DNA of 64,000 nucleotides from Paraburkholderia atlantica (lineage in GTDB: Bacteria > Pseudomonadota > Gammaproteobacteria > Burkholderiales > Burkholderiaceae), in the NCBI RefSeq assembly GCF_009362785.1, contig NZ_WHNQ01000022.1, positions 1-64,000 of the forward strand, read 5' to 3'. Shown here piece after piece: positions 24,263 through 33,428 of the stretch (its first letter is position 1; each line of letters begins with the position of its first letter). The notes beneath the pieces were generated by a model. That model did no database searches, was not told the origin of the DNA, and saw nothing but the letters and a program-made list of their open reading frames with translations. Both the position numbers and the translations under genes were made by a program.

Positions 24263-25258
24263 ATGTGGATCAAGCGAAGCGACAGAATTCAACTGACCGG
24301 CGATGACATCGCGCGCAGCGAAATCGCGCCGCGGCACGTGTTCGAGAACCGCCGACGCATCCTGCAGGCAGCGGGCGCGATGGCGCTCGGCAGCATGATC
24401 GGCGTGAGCGGCGAGGCGCTCGCGACATACTCGTCGCCCGATCCGAAGGCGCAGAAGCTCGCGGCGAAAACCAACACCAGGTTCGTCGCGCTCGACAAGA
24501 TCACGCCGTACAAGGACATCACCACCTACAACAATTTCTACGAGTTCGGCACCGACAAATCCGACCCCTCGCAGCACGCGGGCACATTGCGGCCGCATCC
24601 GTGGAAGGTGAGCGTCGAGGGCGCGATCAAGAATCCGAAGGTGTACGACATCGACGACCTGCTGAAGCTCGCGCCGCTCGAGGAACGGGTGTACCGGCAT
24701 CGCTGCGTCGAAGGCTGGTCGATCGTGGTGCCGTGGATCGGTGTCTCGCTTTCCGAATTGATCAAACGCGTCGAGCCGACCGGCAATGCGAAGTACGTGC
24801 AGTTCATCACGCTCGCCGATCCGTCGCAGATGCCCGGACTGTCGCAGCCCATACTCGACTGGCCCTACTCCGAAGGCCTGCGGATGGACGAAGCGATGCA
24901 TCCGCTGACGCTGCTGACGATGGGACTCTACGGCCAGGTGCTGCCGAATCAGAACGGCGCGCCGGTGCGCGTCGTGGTGCCGTGGAAGTACGGCTTCAAG
25001 AGCGCCAAGTCGCTCGTGAAAATCCGTTTTGTCGAGAAGCAACCGCCCACCAGCTGGAACACGTACGCGTCGAACGAATATGGGTTTTATTCGAACGTGA
25101 ATCCGAACGTCGATCATCCGCGCTGGAGCCAGGCGACTGAACGACGCATCGGCGAAGACGGCTTTTTTACGCCGAAGCGCAAGACGCTAATGTTCAACGG
25201 TTACGGCGATCAGGTCGCGTCGCTCTATCAGGGCATGGACCTGAAGAAGAACTTCTAA
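24263..25258 (+). CDS. msrP: Periplasmic methionine sulfoxide reductase catalytic subunit MsrP (YedY)
   Basis: 331 residues from MWIKRSDRIQLTGDD, preceded by AAGGAG. The frame is open to 24092, but those residues do not resemble the family. A Tat-type signal (NRRRILQAAGAMALGSM) is followed by the molybdopterin domain. The molybdenum ligand is probably Cys148 in YRHRCVEGWS, and FKSAKSLVKI is typical. MsrP repairs oxidised methionines in periplasmic proteins using electrons from MsrQ, encoded 10 nt downstream. Confidence 0.95.
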   Translation: MWIKRSDRIQLTGDDIARSEIAPRHVFENRRRILQAAGAMALGSMIGVSGEALATYSSPDPKAQKLAAKTNTRFVALDKITPYKDITTYNNFYEFGTDKSDPSQHAGTLRPHPWKVSVEGAIKNPKVYDIDDLLKLAPLEERVYRHRCVEGWSIVVPWIGVSLSELIKRVEPTGNAKYVQFITLADPSQMPGLSQPILDWPYSEGLRMDEAMHPLTLLTMGLYGQVLPNQNGAPVRVVVPWKYGFKSAKSLVKIRFVEKQPPTSWNTYASNEYGFYSNVNPNVDHPRWSQATERRIGEDGFFTPKRKTLMFNGYGDQVASLYQGMDLKKNF

Positions 25259-25268
25259 GGCGCGCGCG

Positions 25269-25970
25269 ATGGCTTCCGACATGCAAACTGTCACCCGCAG
25301 CGAGCCTGCGACACCGCGCACGGCGCCGATGTCGGCGGCGAAGCCACGGCCCGCGGGCGGCGCGCGCTGGGTCGTACCGGCGAAAGTCGCGGTCTTCATC
25401 GCTGCGCTTTATCCGCTCGCGCGCCTCGTGCTGTTTGGCCTGACCGACCGGCTCGGCTCGAATCCGATCGAATTCATCACGCGCTCGACGGGGCTGTGGA
25501 CGCTCGTGTTCCTGTGCATCACGCTCGCGGTGACGCCGCTGCGCCGTCTGACCGGCGTGGCCGCGCTCGTGCGTTTCCGTCGGATGCTCGGCCTCTACAC
25601 GTTCTTCTACGCGACGCTGCATTTCACCACGTACCTGTGGTTCGACAAGTGGTTCGATGTTGCGGAGATCGTGAAGGACATCGGCAAGCGGCCATTCATC
25701 ACGGTAGGCTTCGCCGCGTTCGTGCTGCTGATCGCGCTTGCGGTCACGTCGCCGCGCGCGATGGTGCGCAAGCTCGGACGTCGCTGGCAGACCCTGCATC
25801 GTGCGATCTACGTGATCGGCGCGCTCGCGATCCTGCATTTCTGGTGGATGAAGGCGGGCAAGCACGATCTGCTGCTGCCGAAGATTTACGGCGCGGTGAT
25901 GATCGCGCTGCTGGGGTGGCGGCTCGTAGTCTGGATACGGGAGCGAAGGACGACCACGCGCCGACGGTGA
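25269..25970 (+). CDS. msrQ: Heme-binding membrane subunit MsrQ (YedZ)
   Basis: 233 residues, with a Pro/Ala-rich cytoplasmic N-terminus of about 35 residues and six predicted helices of the ferric-reductase-like type. Heme-ligating His are likely in TLHFTTYLWF, TLHRAIYVIG and ILHFWWMKAG. It passes electrons from quinol or cytoplasmic flavin donors to MsrP. It follows msrP by 10 nt and is convergent with lysA. Confidence 0.95.
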   Translation: MASDMQTVTRSEPATPRTAPMSAAKPRPAGGARWVVPAKVAVFIAALYPLARLVLFGLTDRLGSNPIEFITRSTGLWTLVFLCITLAVTPLRRLTGVAALVRFRRMLGLYTFFYATLHFTTYLWFDKWFDVAEIVKDIGKRPFITVGFAAFVLLIALAVTSPRAMVRKLGRRWQTLHRAIYVIGALAILHFWWMKAGKHDLLLPKIYGAVMIALLGWRLVVWIRERRTTTRRR

Positions 25971-26008
25971 TTGCGCGAACTTTCGCGTCACGCGCGTTGC
26001 AGCAAAGA

Positions 26009-26043
26009 AAAATGGCGATGCCTCCTCGGCATCGCCATTTTTT
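26009..26043. terminator. Bidirectional terminator between msrQ and lysA
   Basis: Perfect 14-bp stem AAAATGGCGATGCC (26009-26022) with 26028-26041 around a TCCTC loop, with A- and T-runs on the two sides. It serves convergent msrQ (+) and lysA (-). Confidence 0.92.
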
Positions 26044-26090
26044 CGTTGCTGTGCTTCATTTGCCGTTGGCTTTGCAGCCAGCTCCGACGT

Positions 26091-27353
26091 TTACGCCGGC
26101 AAAATCGTTTCACCTGCAAACAGCTGCTTGATCTCTTCACGCGCGCGAACCACGTGCGCTTGTGTACCATCCACCATCACTTCGGCGGCGCGCGCACGGG
26201 TGTTGTAGTTCGAGCTCATCACGAAGCCGTAAGCGCCGGCCGAACGGATCGCGAGCAGATCGCCGGGTTCGACCGCGAGCAGCCGTTCGCGGCCAAGCCA
26301 GTCGCCGCTTTCGCAAACCGGGCCGACCACGTCATAGACGTGAGCAGGGACGTCGCGCTTCACGACCGGCTCGATCGCGTGATACGCGTCGTACATCGCG
26401 GGGCGCGCGAGATCGGTCATCGCCGCGTCGACGATCGCGAAATTCTTGTCCTCGCCCGGCTTCAGAAACTCGAGACGCGTGAGCAGCACACCCGCGTTGC
26501 CGACCAGCGAGCGGCCCGGTTCGAAATAGACTTCGCGGTGACCGTGGCCACGCGCTTCGATGCGATCGAGCACCGTGCGCACGAACTCGCCGATTTCCGG
26601 CGGCGTTTCGTCGTCGTATGTGATGCCGAGGCCGCCGCCGACGTCGATATGGCGAATCGACACGCCGTCCTGCTCGATCTGCTCGACGAGTTCCAGCACC
26701 TTGTCGATTGCGTCGAGGTAAGGCGCGACTTCGGTGATTTGCGAGCCGATATGGCAGTCGATACCGACCACCTCGAGATTCGCCATCGCCGCGGCCGCCT
26801 GATAAGTGGCACGTGCATCTTCGAACGCGACGCCGAACTTGTTCGTCTTCAGTCCGGTGGAAATGTACGGATGCGTTTTCGCGTCGACGTCGGGATTCAC
26901 GCGCAGCGACACCGGTGCCTTCTTGCCCACGTCGCCCGCCACCGCGTTGAGTCGATCGAACTCGGGAATCGACTCGACGTTGAAGCATTTGACGCCCGCC
27001 GCGAGCGCGTCGCGCATTTCGCTCGCCTGCTTGCCGACGCCCGAAAACACGGTGTTTTCCGCTTTGCCGCCGGCCGCGAGCACGCGCGCGAGTTCGCCGC
27101 CCGACACGATGTCGAAGCCCGCGCCGAGGCGCGCGAACACGTTCAGCACCGCGAGATTGCTGTTGGCTTTGACGGCCACGTGAACGCTCGCGCGACGCCC
27201 TGCGCAGGCGCCCGCATAGGCGTTCCACGCCGCGGTGAGCGCGGCGCGCGAATAGACGTACAGCGGCGTGCCGAACTGCTCGGCGAGGGAAACGGCGGAC
27301 ACGCCTTCGGCGTGCAGTACGCCGTCGACGTAGTCAAATACGGATCGAGTCAT
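26091..27353 (-). CDS. lysA: Diaminopimelate decarboxylase
   Basis: 420 residues, alanine-racemase-like barrel fold. The PLP lysine is Lys62 in HVAVKANSNL. Further markers are HIGSQITEV, HIDVGGGLGI, YFEPGRSLVGNAG and GPVCESGDWLG (the active-site Cys from the other subunit). It makes L-lysine from meso-diaminopimelate. It is downstream of lptM on the minus strand with a 9-nt gap. Confidence 0.97.
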   Translation of the reverse strand: MTRSVFDYVDGVLHAEGVSAVSLAEQFGTPLYVYSRAALTAAWNAYAGACAGRRASVHVAVKANSNLAVLNVFARLGAGFDIVSGGELARVLAAGGKAENTVFSGVGKQASEMRDALAAGVKCFNVESIPEFDRLNAVAGDVGKKAPVSLRVNPDVDAKTHPYISTGLKTNKFGVAFEDARATYQAAAAMANLEVVGIDCHIGSQITEVAPYLDAIDKVLELVEQIEQDGVSIRHIDVGGGLGITYDDETPPEIGEFVRTVLDRIEARGHGHREVYFEPGRSLVGNAGVLLTRLEFLKPGEDKNFAIVDAAMTDLARPAMYDAYHAIEPVVKRDVPAHVYDVVGPVCESGDWLGRERLLAVEPGDLLAIRSAGAYGFVMSSNYNTRARAAEVMVDGTQAHVVRAREEIKQLFAGETILPA

Positions 27354-27362
27354 GCGAAAGTC

Positions 27363-27707
27363 TTATTGGGCGGAAGGGACGGCAGAGGCGGGCAGCGGCA
27401 CTGCGGGAGCCGATGCCGCCGAAGCGGGCGGCGTCTTGAGTTGGTCTTCGGGGGCGAGCGTGAGCGGCGTACCCGAGGTGTCCGGGATCGAATCCGTGTC
27501 GGCCGCGCTGCCGGTAGCGGGTTGCGTTTGATCGGTCGGCGGCGTTTGTGTGCGATGAGCCGGCGGGGCAGGCAGCGGCGGTACGGTTGGCAGATAGAGC
27601 GAGCCGCGTTGGCCGCAGCCGGTAAGCGCACAACCTGCGAGAATGGCTAAAACCGCTACAATCGCGCGGCCGGGCGCTGCCGCGCGCATCCGAGTTACGA
27701 CTCGCAT
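27363..27707 (-). CDS. lptM: Small lipoprotein LptM (YifL family)
   Basis: 114 residues. A hydrophobic signal sequence is followed by LTGCGQRGSLYLP. Cys31, with the CGxxGxLYLP signature, is the likely lipidated residue. A second lipobox-like Cys26 (LAGC) is just before. The rest is a Pro/Ala/Thr-rich tail, longer than the E. coli protein. LptM assists disulfide maturation of the LPS exporter LptD. A lptM-lysA pair divergent from cyaY is the usual proteobacterial context. Confidence 0.88.
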   Translation of the reverse strand: MRVVTRMRAAAPGRAIVAVLAILAGCALTGCGQRGSLYLPTVPPLPAPPAHRTQTPPTDQTQPATGSAADTDSIPDTSGTPLTLAPEDQLKTPPASAASAPAVPLPASAVPSAQ

Positions 27708-27742
27708 GACTGTCCCTGAATGAATAATCGATGGAGTTTAGC

Positions 27743-28063
27743 ATGTCCGATAGTGATTACCTGACCCGTGCGGAAGCCGTACTGGCCGCCATCGAGAGCG
27801 CACTCGACGACATCGACGCCGACATCGAGTTCGAGCGCAGCGGCAACGTTCTGACGCTCGAATTCGAGAACCGCACGAAGATCATCGTCAACCTTCAGCC
27901 GCCGATGAGCGAGATCTGGATCGCCGCGAAGGCCGGTGGTTTTCACTTCCGTTTCGTCGACGGCGAATGGCGCGACACGCGCAGCGGCTCGGAGTTTTTC
28001 GCGGCGCTGTCGCAGTATGCGACCGAGCAGGCTGGCGAGCCGGTGCAGTTCGCCGCGCAATGA
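27743..28063 (+). CDS. cyaY: Iron-sulfur cluster assembly protein CyaY (frataxin)
   Basis: 106 residues from MSDSDYLTRAEAVLAAIE. An ATG at 27731 would add four residues. The acidic first helix (ESALDDIDADIEFE) and the beta-sheet core with NVLTLEFENRTKIIVNLQPP, EIWIAAKAGGFHF and FFAALSQYATEQAG are typical frataxin. It regulates cysteine desulfurase IscS and binds iron. It is divergent from lptM. Confidence 0.95.
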   Translation: MSDSDYLTRAEAVLAAIESALDDIDADIEFERSGNVLTLEFENRTKIIVNLQPPMSEIWIAAKAGGFHFRFVDGEWRDTRSGSEFFAALSQYATEQAGEPVQFAAQ

Positions 28064-28104
28064 GCTTGGCGCAATAAGCGCGAAGCACGAGACGCTGTCA
28101 AAAC

Positions 28105-28138
28105 AAAACCGCCGCGTAACGAACGCGGCGGTTTTTTT
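28105..28138. terminator. Terminator between cyaY and mrcA
   Basis: Perfect 13-bp stem AAAACCGCCGCGT (28105-28117) with 28123-28135 and a 7-T run. It lies between convergent cyaY (+) and mrcA (-) and can serve both strands. Confidence 0.9.
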
Positions 28139-28165
28139 CTTTTCTAGCGGGACGTCGACCCGGCC

Positions 28166-30562
28166 TCAGTGCCCGCGGAACAGATTCATGATGTCCTGCT
28201 TCTCCTGCTCGCCGACCTGCTCTGGCGCGGCGGCCGCCGCGCTCGCCTGGGCGTCGAGCGTCGCCTGACTGACGCCGACCGTTGCGATGAACCCGTGGCC
28301 CGGCGTGAAATCGTCGAAATAAAGCTCCGAGCCGATTTCACTGACGTCGTCGGGACGTGCCATCTTGTACTCGGGCACGCCCTTCAGCGCGCGTCCCATG
28401 TACTCGATCCACACCGGCAGCGCGAGGCCGCCGCCGGTTTCCTTGTCGCCGAGGCTGCGCGGATTGTCGTAGCCGATCCACGCGATCGCGGTGAGCGTGT
28501 GCTGATAGCCGGCGAACCAAGCGTCGCGCGAGTCGTTGGTCGTGCCGGTCTTGCCGGCGAGATCGGTGCGCTTGAGCACGTTGCTCTTCGCGCCGGTGCC
28601 GTGCTGCGCGACGCTTTGCAGCAGGCTGTTCATCACATAGGCGTTGCGCGGTTGGATCGCATACGGCGCGTTTCGGCCAGCCACGAGCGGCTGCGCTTGC
28701 GCGACGACGCCGCCTCGCTGATCGGTGACTTCCGCGATCAGATAAGGATTGATCCGGTAGCCGCCGTTGGCGAACACCGAGAACGCGCCCGCCATCTGCA
28801 GCGGCGTCACGAGGCCCGCGCCGAGCGCCATCGGCAGATAGGCGGGATGGCGGTCCGCGTCGAAGCCGAAGCGCGTGATGTATTGCTGCGCGTACTTCGG
28901 GCCGATCTGGTTCAGGATGCGGATCGACACGAGATTCTTCGACTTCTGCAGCGCGGTGCGCATCGTCATCGGACCGTCGAAACCGCCGCCGTAGTTCTTC
29001 GGCTCCCACGCCTGGCCGCCGGTTTCGGCGGCGCTGAAAAAGAGCGGCGCGTCGTTGATGATCGTCGCGGGCCCGAGGCCTTTTTCGAGCGAAGCCGAAT
29101 AGATGAACGGCTTGAAGCTCGAGCCCGGCTGACGCCACGCCTGCGTCACGTGATTGAACTTGTTCTTGTTGAAGTCGAAGCCGCCGACCAGCGCGCGGAT
29201 CGCACCGTCCTGCGGCACCACCGAGATGAACGCGCCTTCCACCTGCGGTAATTGCGTGATCGACCAGTCGCCCTCGTCGTTCTTCACGAGCCGCACGATC
29301 GCGCCGGGCCGGATGCGCTGATTCGGCTGCGCGCGCGGGCCGAGCGCGAACTGCGCATAACGCAGGCCGTCGCCCTGAACCGTCGCGACGTTGCCGTCGA
29401 TGAAGGCCGCCTGCACCTCCTTCGGGCTCGCCGCCGTGACGACGGCCGCGATGATTTCGCCGTTGTCGGGATGCTCGAGCAGCGCGTCGTCGATGGCCTG
29501 CTCGCGCTCGTCGGCGTCGGCCGGAAGATCGATGAACGCCTCCGGGCCGCGATAGCCGTGACGGCGCTCGTAGTCCATCAAGCCTTTGCGCACCGCGTGA
29601 TAGGCGACGTCCTGATCGGCCGAGTCGATCGTGGTCACGACGTTCAGGCCGCGCGTGTAGGCTTCCTCGCGATACTGCGCGTACATCATCTGCCGCACCA
29701 TTTCCGCGACGTATTCCGCGTGCACGCTGTACTCCTTGCCCATGCCTTTCACCACGAGCCGCTGCCGGCTCGCCTCGTCGTACTGTTGCTGGGTGATGTA
29801 GTGCAGTTCGTACATGCGCTGCAGGATGTACTCCTGGCGCACCTTCGCGCGCTTCGGATTGACGACCGGGTTATACGCGGACGGCGCCTTCGGCAGACCG
29901 GCGAGCATCGCCGATTCGGCGAGCGTCAGGTCTTTCAGATCCTTGCCGAAGTACACGCGCGCGGCACTCGCGAATCCGTACGCGCGCTGACCGAGATAGA
30001 TCTGATTCATGTACACCTCGAGAATCTGATCCTTGCTCAGCTTCGACTCGATCTTGTACGCGAGCAGCATCTCGTAGATCTTGCGCGTGTAGGTTTTTTC
30101 GCTGGATAGAAAGAAGTTGCGCGCCACCTGCATCGTGATCGTGCTCGCGCCTTGCGTCGCATGGCCGTTGGTCAGCGCGACGATGCCGGCTCGCGCGATG
30201 CCGGTCAGGTCGACGCCACCGTGCTCATAAAAGCGCGCGTCCTCGATCGCGAGGATCGCTTTCTTCAGGCTGTCGGGCACGTCCTGAATGTGCACGATGT
30301 CGCGCCGCTCCTCGCCGAATTCGCCGATCAGCACGTGGTCGGCCGTATAGATTCGCAGCGGCACCTTGGGTTGATAGTCGGTCAGCGCATCGAGTGACGG
30401 CAGGTTCGGCGTCGCGACGACGAGCGCATAGCCGAGCACCAGCGCCACGGACACGATGCCCGCCACGATCAAGCCGAAAAAGCCGAGGATCAGCTTCAGC
30501 CATAGCGGACGTTTGCGCTTTTTCGGCGCGGGCGGCGGGGACGTAGGAGACGAGGCTTGCAT
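28166..30562 (-). CDS. mrcA: Penicillin-binding protein 1A (bifunctional peptidoglycan synthase)
   Basis: 798 residues. A Pro/Lys-rich cytoplasmic start and one membrane anchor (about 22-48) precede the glycosyltransferase domain with the catalytic Glu in AIEDARFYEHGGVD and GASTITMQVARNFFLS. The transpeptidase domain has PGSSFKPFIYSA (Ser nucleophile in SxxK), SKN and KTGTT. An OB-like linker insertion lies between. It polymerises and crosslinks peptidoglycan in the periplasm. It is divergent from pilM across 249 nt that hold no gene, the same context as in many gamma- and beta-proteobacteria. Confidence 0.97.
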   Translation of the reverse strand: MQASSPTSPPPAPKKRKRPLWLKLILGFFGLIVAGIVSVALVLGYALVVATPNLPSLDALTDYQPKVPLRIYTADHVLIGEFGEERRDIVHIQDVPDSLKKAILAIEDARFYEHGGVDLTGIARAGIVALTNGHATQGASTITMQVARNFFLSSEKTYTRKIYEMLLAYKIESKLSKDQILEVYMNQIYLGQRAYGFASAARVYFGKDLKDLTLAESAMLAGLPKAPSAYNPVVNPKRAKVRQEYILQRMYELHYITQQQYDEASRQRLVVKGMGKEYSVHAEYVAEMVRQMMYAQYREEAYTRGLNVVTTIDSADQDVAYHAVRKGLMDYERRHGYRGPEAFIDLPADADEREQAIDDALLEHPDNGEIIAAVVTAASPKEVQAAFIDGNVATVQGDGLRYAQFALGPRAQPNQRIRPGAIVRLVKNDEGDWSITQLPQVEGAFISVVPQDGAIRALVGGFDFNKNKFNHVTQAWRQPGSSFKPFIYSASLEKGLGPATIINDAPLFFSAAETGGQAWEPKNYGGGFDGPMTMRTALQKSKNLVSIRILNQIGPKYAQQYITRFGFDADRHPAYLPMALGAGLVTPLQMAGAFSVFANGGYRINPYLIAEVTDQRGGVVAQAQPLVAGRNAPYAIQPRNAYVMNSLLQSVAQHGTGAKSNVLKRTDLAGKTGTTNDSRDAWFAGYQHTLTAIAWIGYDNPRSLGDKETGGGLALPVWIEYMGRALKGVPEYKMARPDDVSEIGSELYFDDFTPGHGFIATVGVSQATLDAQASAAAAAPEQVGEQEKQDIMNLFRGH

Positions 30563-30811
30563 AGGAGTACCGGAAAAACAGTCCCGCGATTATAGCCGCC
30601 AGGGTTTTTCTGCTTTCGGCAAGCTTACGAATGGCGTGCAATCGGCACACGCCAGACGGCGCAGGAATGACTTCGCTGTAGTCCCAACTGTAGTCGCTTT
30701 GATGTCGCTCGGGGCGCCTTCGCAGCTGCGTTAGCCATTCGGCTGAATGTCGTTAGGACGCGCGTCTGCCGACAATGATCCCTCGTTATTCGCGTTCAGA
30801 GGGAGGGCGCT

Positions 30812-31801
30812 ATGGCTTATAAAAATTCATGGCTTCAGGCAGTGCGGGAGGGCCGGCAGCGCTTCGCCGCCGGCATCGACGTCGGCTCGCAAAACGTGCG
30901 TCTCGTGGTGGTGAGTCAACGCGCACGGGGCGCGCTGCATCTCGAACATATCAGCACGGTGCCGCTCGCGGCCGGCGTAATGGCCGGCGCAGAGATCGTC
31001 GATCGGCAGGCCGTCGCGCGGGCGTTGCGCGATGCGTTCGCCGGTTTGCCGCGCGTATGCGCGACGCACGCGCTGCGCTGCGCGATGGCCGTGCCTTCGT
31101 CGGCCACGCTGACGACGACAGTGCCGCTCGCACGGCTCGCCGCGCAGAGCGACTGCGAGGCGGAGGACGGCGGCGTTGCGCTCGCCGGACTCGCACCCGC
31201 GGTGATGGGCGAAGCGGAGCGCATCGCCGGGCTCGAGCGTCATGCGCTCGCGGTCGACTGGTACGTCGACGAGACGCCGTCGCCGCAGCGCTCGGTGAAG
31301 ATCGCCGCGACTTCGCGCCAACACCTGGAAGCGCGGATCGAATGCGCGGCGACCGCGGGCATTTCGCTGTCCGCTATCGATGGCGAGCCGCACGCGGCAT
31401 TGCGCGCCTTGCGCCACGCGGCGGGTCGCGAACTCGACCCGAACGAGCCGTACGCGGCGGTGTGGGTCGGTACGGACGGCGTGTACGGCTGGAGCGTCGT
31501 CGATGGCGCGAGCGTCGGGGAGATGCGCTATCCGGCGCCCGAGCATGCCGATCTCGCCGACGCGTTGCGCGATCTCACGCACGGGCCGGAGTTCGACTGC
31601 GCGCTGATCGGCGGCGAAATCGATCTGCTCGACGGCGTCGGTTTTTCGCTCGCCGATATCGGCGACGTGCTCGGCTGCTCGGCGCTGCCGTTCGAGTGTG
31701 CGCTGCTCGGCAGCCACGCGCGGCCGCTCGACGACGCGTTGCTGCACGAGCCGGCGGGCGCTGTCGCGTTTGGGCTTGCGTTGCGCGGGGTGCTGGAATG
31801 A
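30812..31801 (+). CDS. pilM: PilM-like actin-fold pilus assembly protein
   Basis: 329 residues. The start of the ATPase fold is visible as FAAGIDVGSQNVRLVVVS, and later AVWVGTDGVYGWSVVDGA. The second half ends AGAVAFGLALRG, matching the PilM pattern of a C-terminal helix. PilM is the cytoplasmic partner of PilN in the inner-membrane platform of type IV pili. The gene opens a coupled block (4-nt overlap with pilN). The sequence is divergent from canonical PilM and also close in layout to HofM. Confidence 0.8.
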   Translation: MAYKNSWLQAVREGRQRFAAGIDVGSQNVRLVVVSQRARGALHLEHISTVPLAAGVMAGAEIVDRQAVARALRDAFAGLPRVCATHALRCAMAVPSSATLTTTVPLARLAAQSDCEAEDGGVALAGLAPAVMGEAERIAGLERHALAVDWYVDETPSPQRSVKIAATSRQHLEARIECAATAGISLSAIDGEPHAALRALRHAAGRELDPNEPYAAVWVGTDGVYGWSVVDGASVGEMRYPAPEHADLADALRDLTHGPEFDCALIGGEIDLLDGVGFSLADIGDVLGCSALPFECALLGSHARPLDDALLHEPAGAVAFGLALRGVLE

Positions 31802-32493
31802 GGGGCGTTCTGTCGTTTTCATCTGGCGCGGGCGCGAGTCTCGATCGGTGTGATCAGCGTGCCGCTGTGCCGTGGCTCGGCGGCTTCAATCTGCTGCCGT
31901 ATCGCCAACGCAACGCGCGACTCGCGCGGCACCGCTGCATGCGCGACTGGGCTGCGGCGGCTTGCGTCGGTGCCGCGGGTGTGTTGCTCGTCGCCGGCTG
32001 GCAGAGCTTCGCTGCGGCGCGGCTCGATGCGCGGAGCGCAGCGGTCGAGCAGGCGCTGACCCCGCTCGCCGTGCCGCTCGCGGAGCACGCGAAGCTGTCG
32101 CAGGCCGAACAGCAGCAGCGCCAGGCCGCGGCCCGCGCCGCGAGTCTCGCGAGGCCGCTCGTGCATCTGCGCGATCTGCTCGACGCGCTGAGCTTCGAGC
32201 CCGGCGATCGCGTCGTGTTGCGGCAGTTTCGACAGCGCGAGTACGAGACCGAATTGCTGGCGACTTCGAGCGGCCATATCGCGTCGGCTGAGTGGCTCAA
32301 GCGGCTCGGCGCGGTTCACGGCGTGGAGAGCGCGGAGATGCGCGATCTGCGTCGGCCGACGGCGAAGGGCGGCGCGCCGACGGAACCGTCGATAGGCGGA
32401 CCGGTGGAATTCGATGCGCGCCTGCGCTGGGGCGAACCGCCGCCCCAAGCGACGCACGCCTCGAGGGCCGCACGAAAGGGAGGTGCACGATGA
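31798..32493 (+). CDS. pilN: PilN-like inner-membrane assembly protein
   Basis: 231 residues from the ATG that overlaps the pilM stop by 4 nt. The conserved PilN motif FNLLPYRQRNARLAR (about residues 30-44) is followed by one membrane helix (AAAACVGAAGVLLVAGWQSF) and a periplasmic coiled-coil/ferredoxin-like domain. The N-terminal ~28 residues before the motif are longer than usual. PilN links PilM to PilO. Confidence 0.78.
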   Translation: MRGVLSFSSGAGASLDRCDQRAAVPWLGGFNLLPYRQRNARLARHRCMRDWAAAACVGAAGVLLVAGWQSFAAARLDARSAAVEQALTPLAVPLAEHAKLSQAEQQQRQAAARAASLARPLVHLRDLLDALSFEPGDRVVLRQFRQREYETELLATSSGHIASAEWLKRLGAVHGVESAEMRDLRRPTAKGGAPTEPSIGGPVEFDARLRWGEPPPQATHASRAARKGGAR

Positions 32494-33428
32494 GCTCGAC
32501 CTTTTTTGAGCCGGGCGGTGCGGCGCACGGCACCGCGGTTTTTTCACGCTGGGTCAAGCGGGCGCGGGTGCCGCTCGAGGCGTGGAGCTCGCGCCGTCGC
32601 TGGCTCGTTGCGGGGACGCTTGCCGCGCTCGTGTTCGGCCTCGGCGCGTACGGTTGGAACACGGCCGATCTCGCCGGACTGGAGGCGAGCCGCGCGGCGT
32701 TCGCGCTCAGCACGCAGCGTCTCGCGGAGGCCCGGCACGCGCTCGCACAGCTGCCGTCGCTGCGCCGTGCAGCCGCGGCGATGTCGGCCACGGTGTCGAG
32801 CGCCTTGCCGTGGAATTCCGCCGACGACGTGCGCATCGTCTCCGAGCTGGCCACGCAGAGCGGCGTCGAGTTGCTCGCGGTCGAACCGGGCGCGGCGAGC
32901 GGCGAGGGCGTCGAGCGGATGCGCGAGCTGCAGCTCACCGCGCGCACGGACTTCGTCCACCTGATGGCTTTTTTCCACGGGCTCGCGCAACTGCCGGTGC
33001 TGATCGTTCCCGTCGATGTGACCGTCAAGCAGGATGGCAAAGGTCTCGCGGTGGCTGCGACGCTGCACGTATACGGCGCGCTGCGACCGGCTCCCGAGAT
33101 CCCGGCCGCAAGCACCGACGCCAGCCGTGACGCCGACGAGGCTGCCGACGATGACGACGAAGGCCTCGTATTCTTCGATCCGTTTGCGAAGCCGCAAATC
33201 TCCGCGAGTGGCGAGCCGGGCGATGCCTCCGAATTGCGCCTTGTCGGTCTGCTGCGCGATCGTACCCGCGGGCTCGCCCTGCTCGACACGCCAGACGGCA
33301 CGACGACGGTCGCGGCCGGGCAGCAACTGGGCGTCGAGCGAGTCACGCAGCTCGATGCGCTCGGCATTACGCTCGCGAACGGCGGCGCGACGCGCACCCT
33401 GACGCTGACGCAGACGGAGGCGTCATGA
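32490..33428 (+). CDS. PilO-PilP fusion-like pilus assembly protein
   Basis: 312 residues. Residues 1-200 look like PilO: a cytoplasmic segment, one membrane helix (~36-55), a coiled coil (~60-105) and a periplasmic ferredoxin-like domain. After an acidic linker (212-225), residues 228-308 look like PilP: FDPFAKPQ resembles the DPF motif near the PilP N-terminus, then a beta-rich domain with LVGLLRDRTRGLALLDTPDG. There is no separate pilP gene and no lipobox. The gene overlaps pilN and pilQ by 4 nt each, so no additional gene fits between. Confidence 0.65.
   Translation: MSSTFFEPGGAAHGTAVFSRWVKRARVPLEAWSSRRRWLVAGTLAALVFGLGAYGWNTADLAGLEASRAAFALSTQRLAEARHALAQLPSLRRAAAAMSATVSSALPWNSADDVRIVSELATQSGVELLAVEPGAASGEGVERMRELQLTARTDFVHLMAFFHGLAQLPVLIVPVDVTVKQDGKGLAVAATLHVYGALRPAPEIPAASTDASRDADEAADDDDEGLVFFDPFAKPQISASGEPGDASELRLVGLLRDRTRGLALLDTPDGTTTVAAGQQLGVERVTQLDALGITLANGGATRTLTLTQTEAS

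Noticed and set aside
25971..27650. Plus-strand open frame across lysA and lptM
   Set aside because: Antisense shadow of lysA. The start lies in the msrQ-lysA terminator region and the product is His/Arg-rich with no family features.
30829..32493. A 554-codon frame that could suggest a single long protein covering pilM and pilN
   Set aside because: Only the part after 31798 is coding (PilN). The earlier part is out of frame with the clear PilM gene and is Arg-rich noise.
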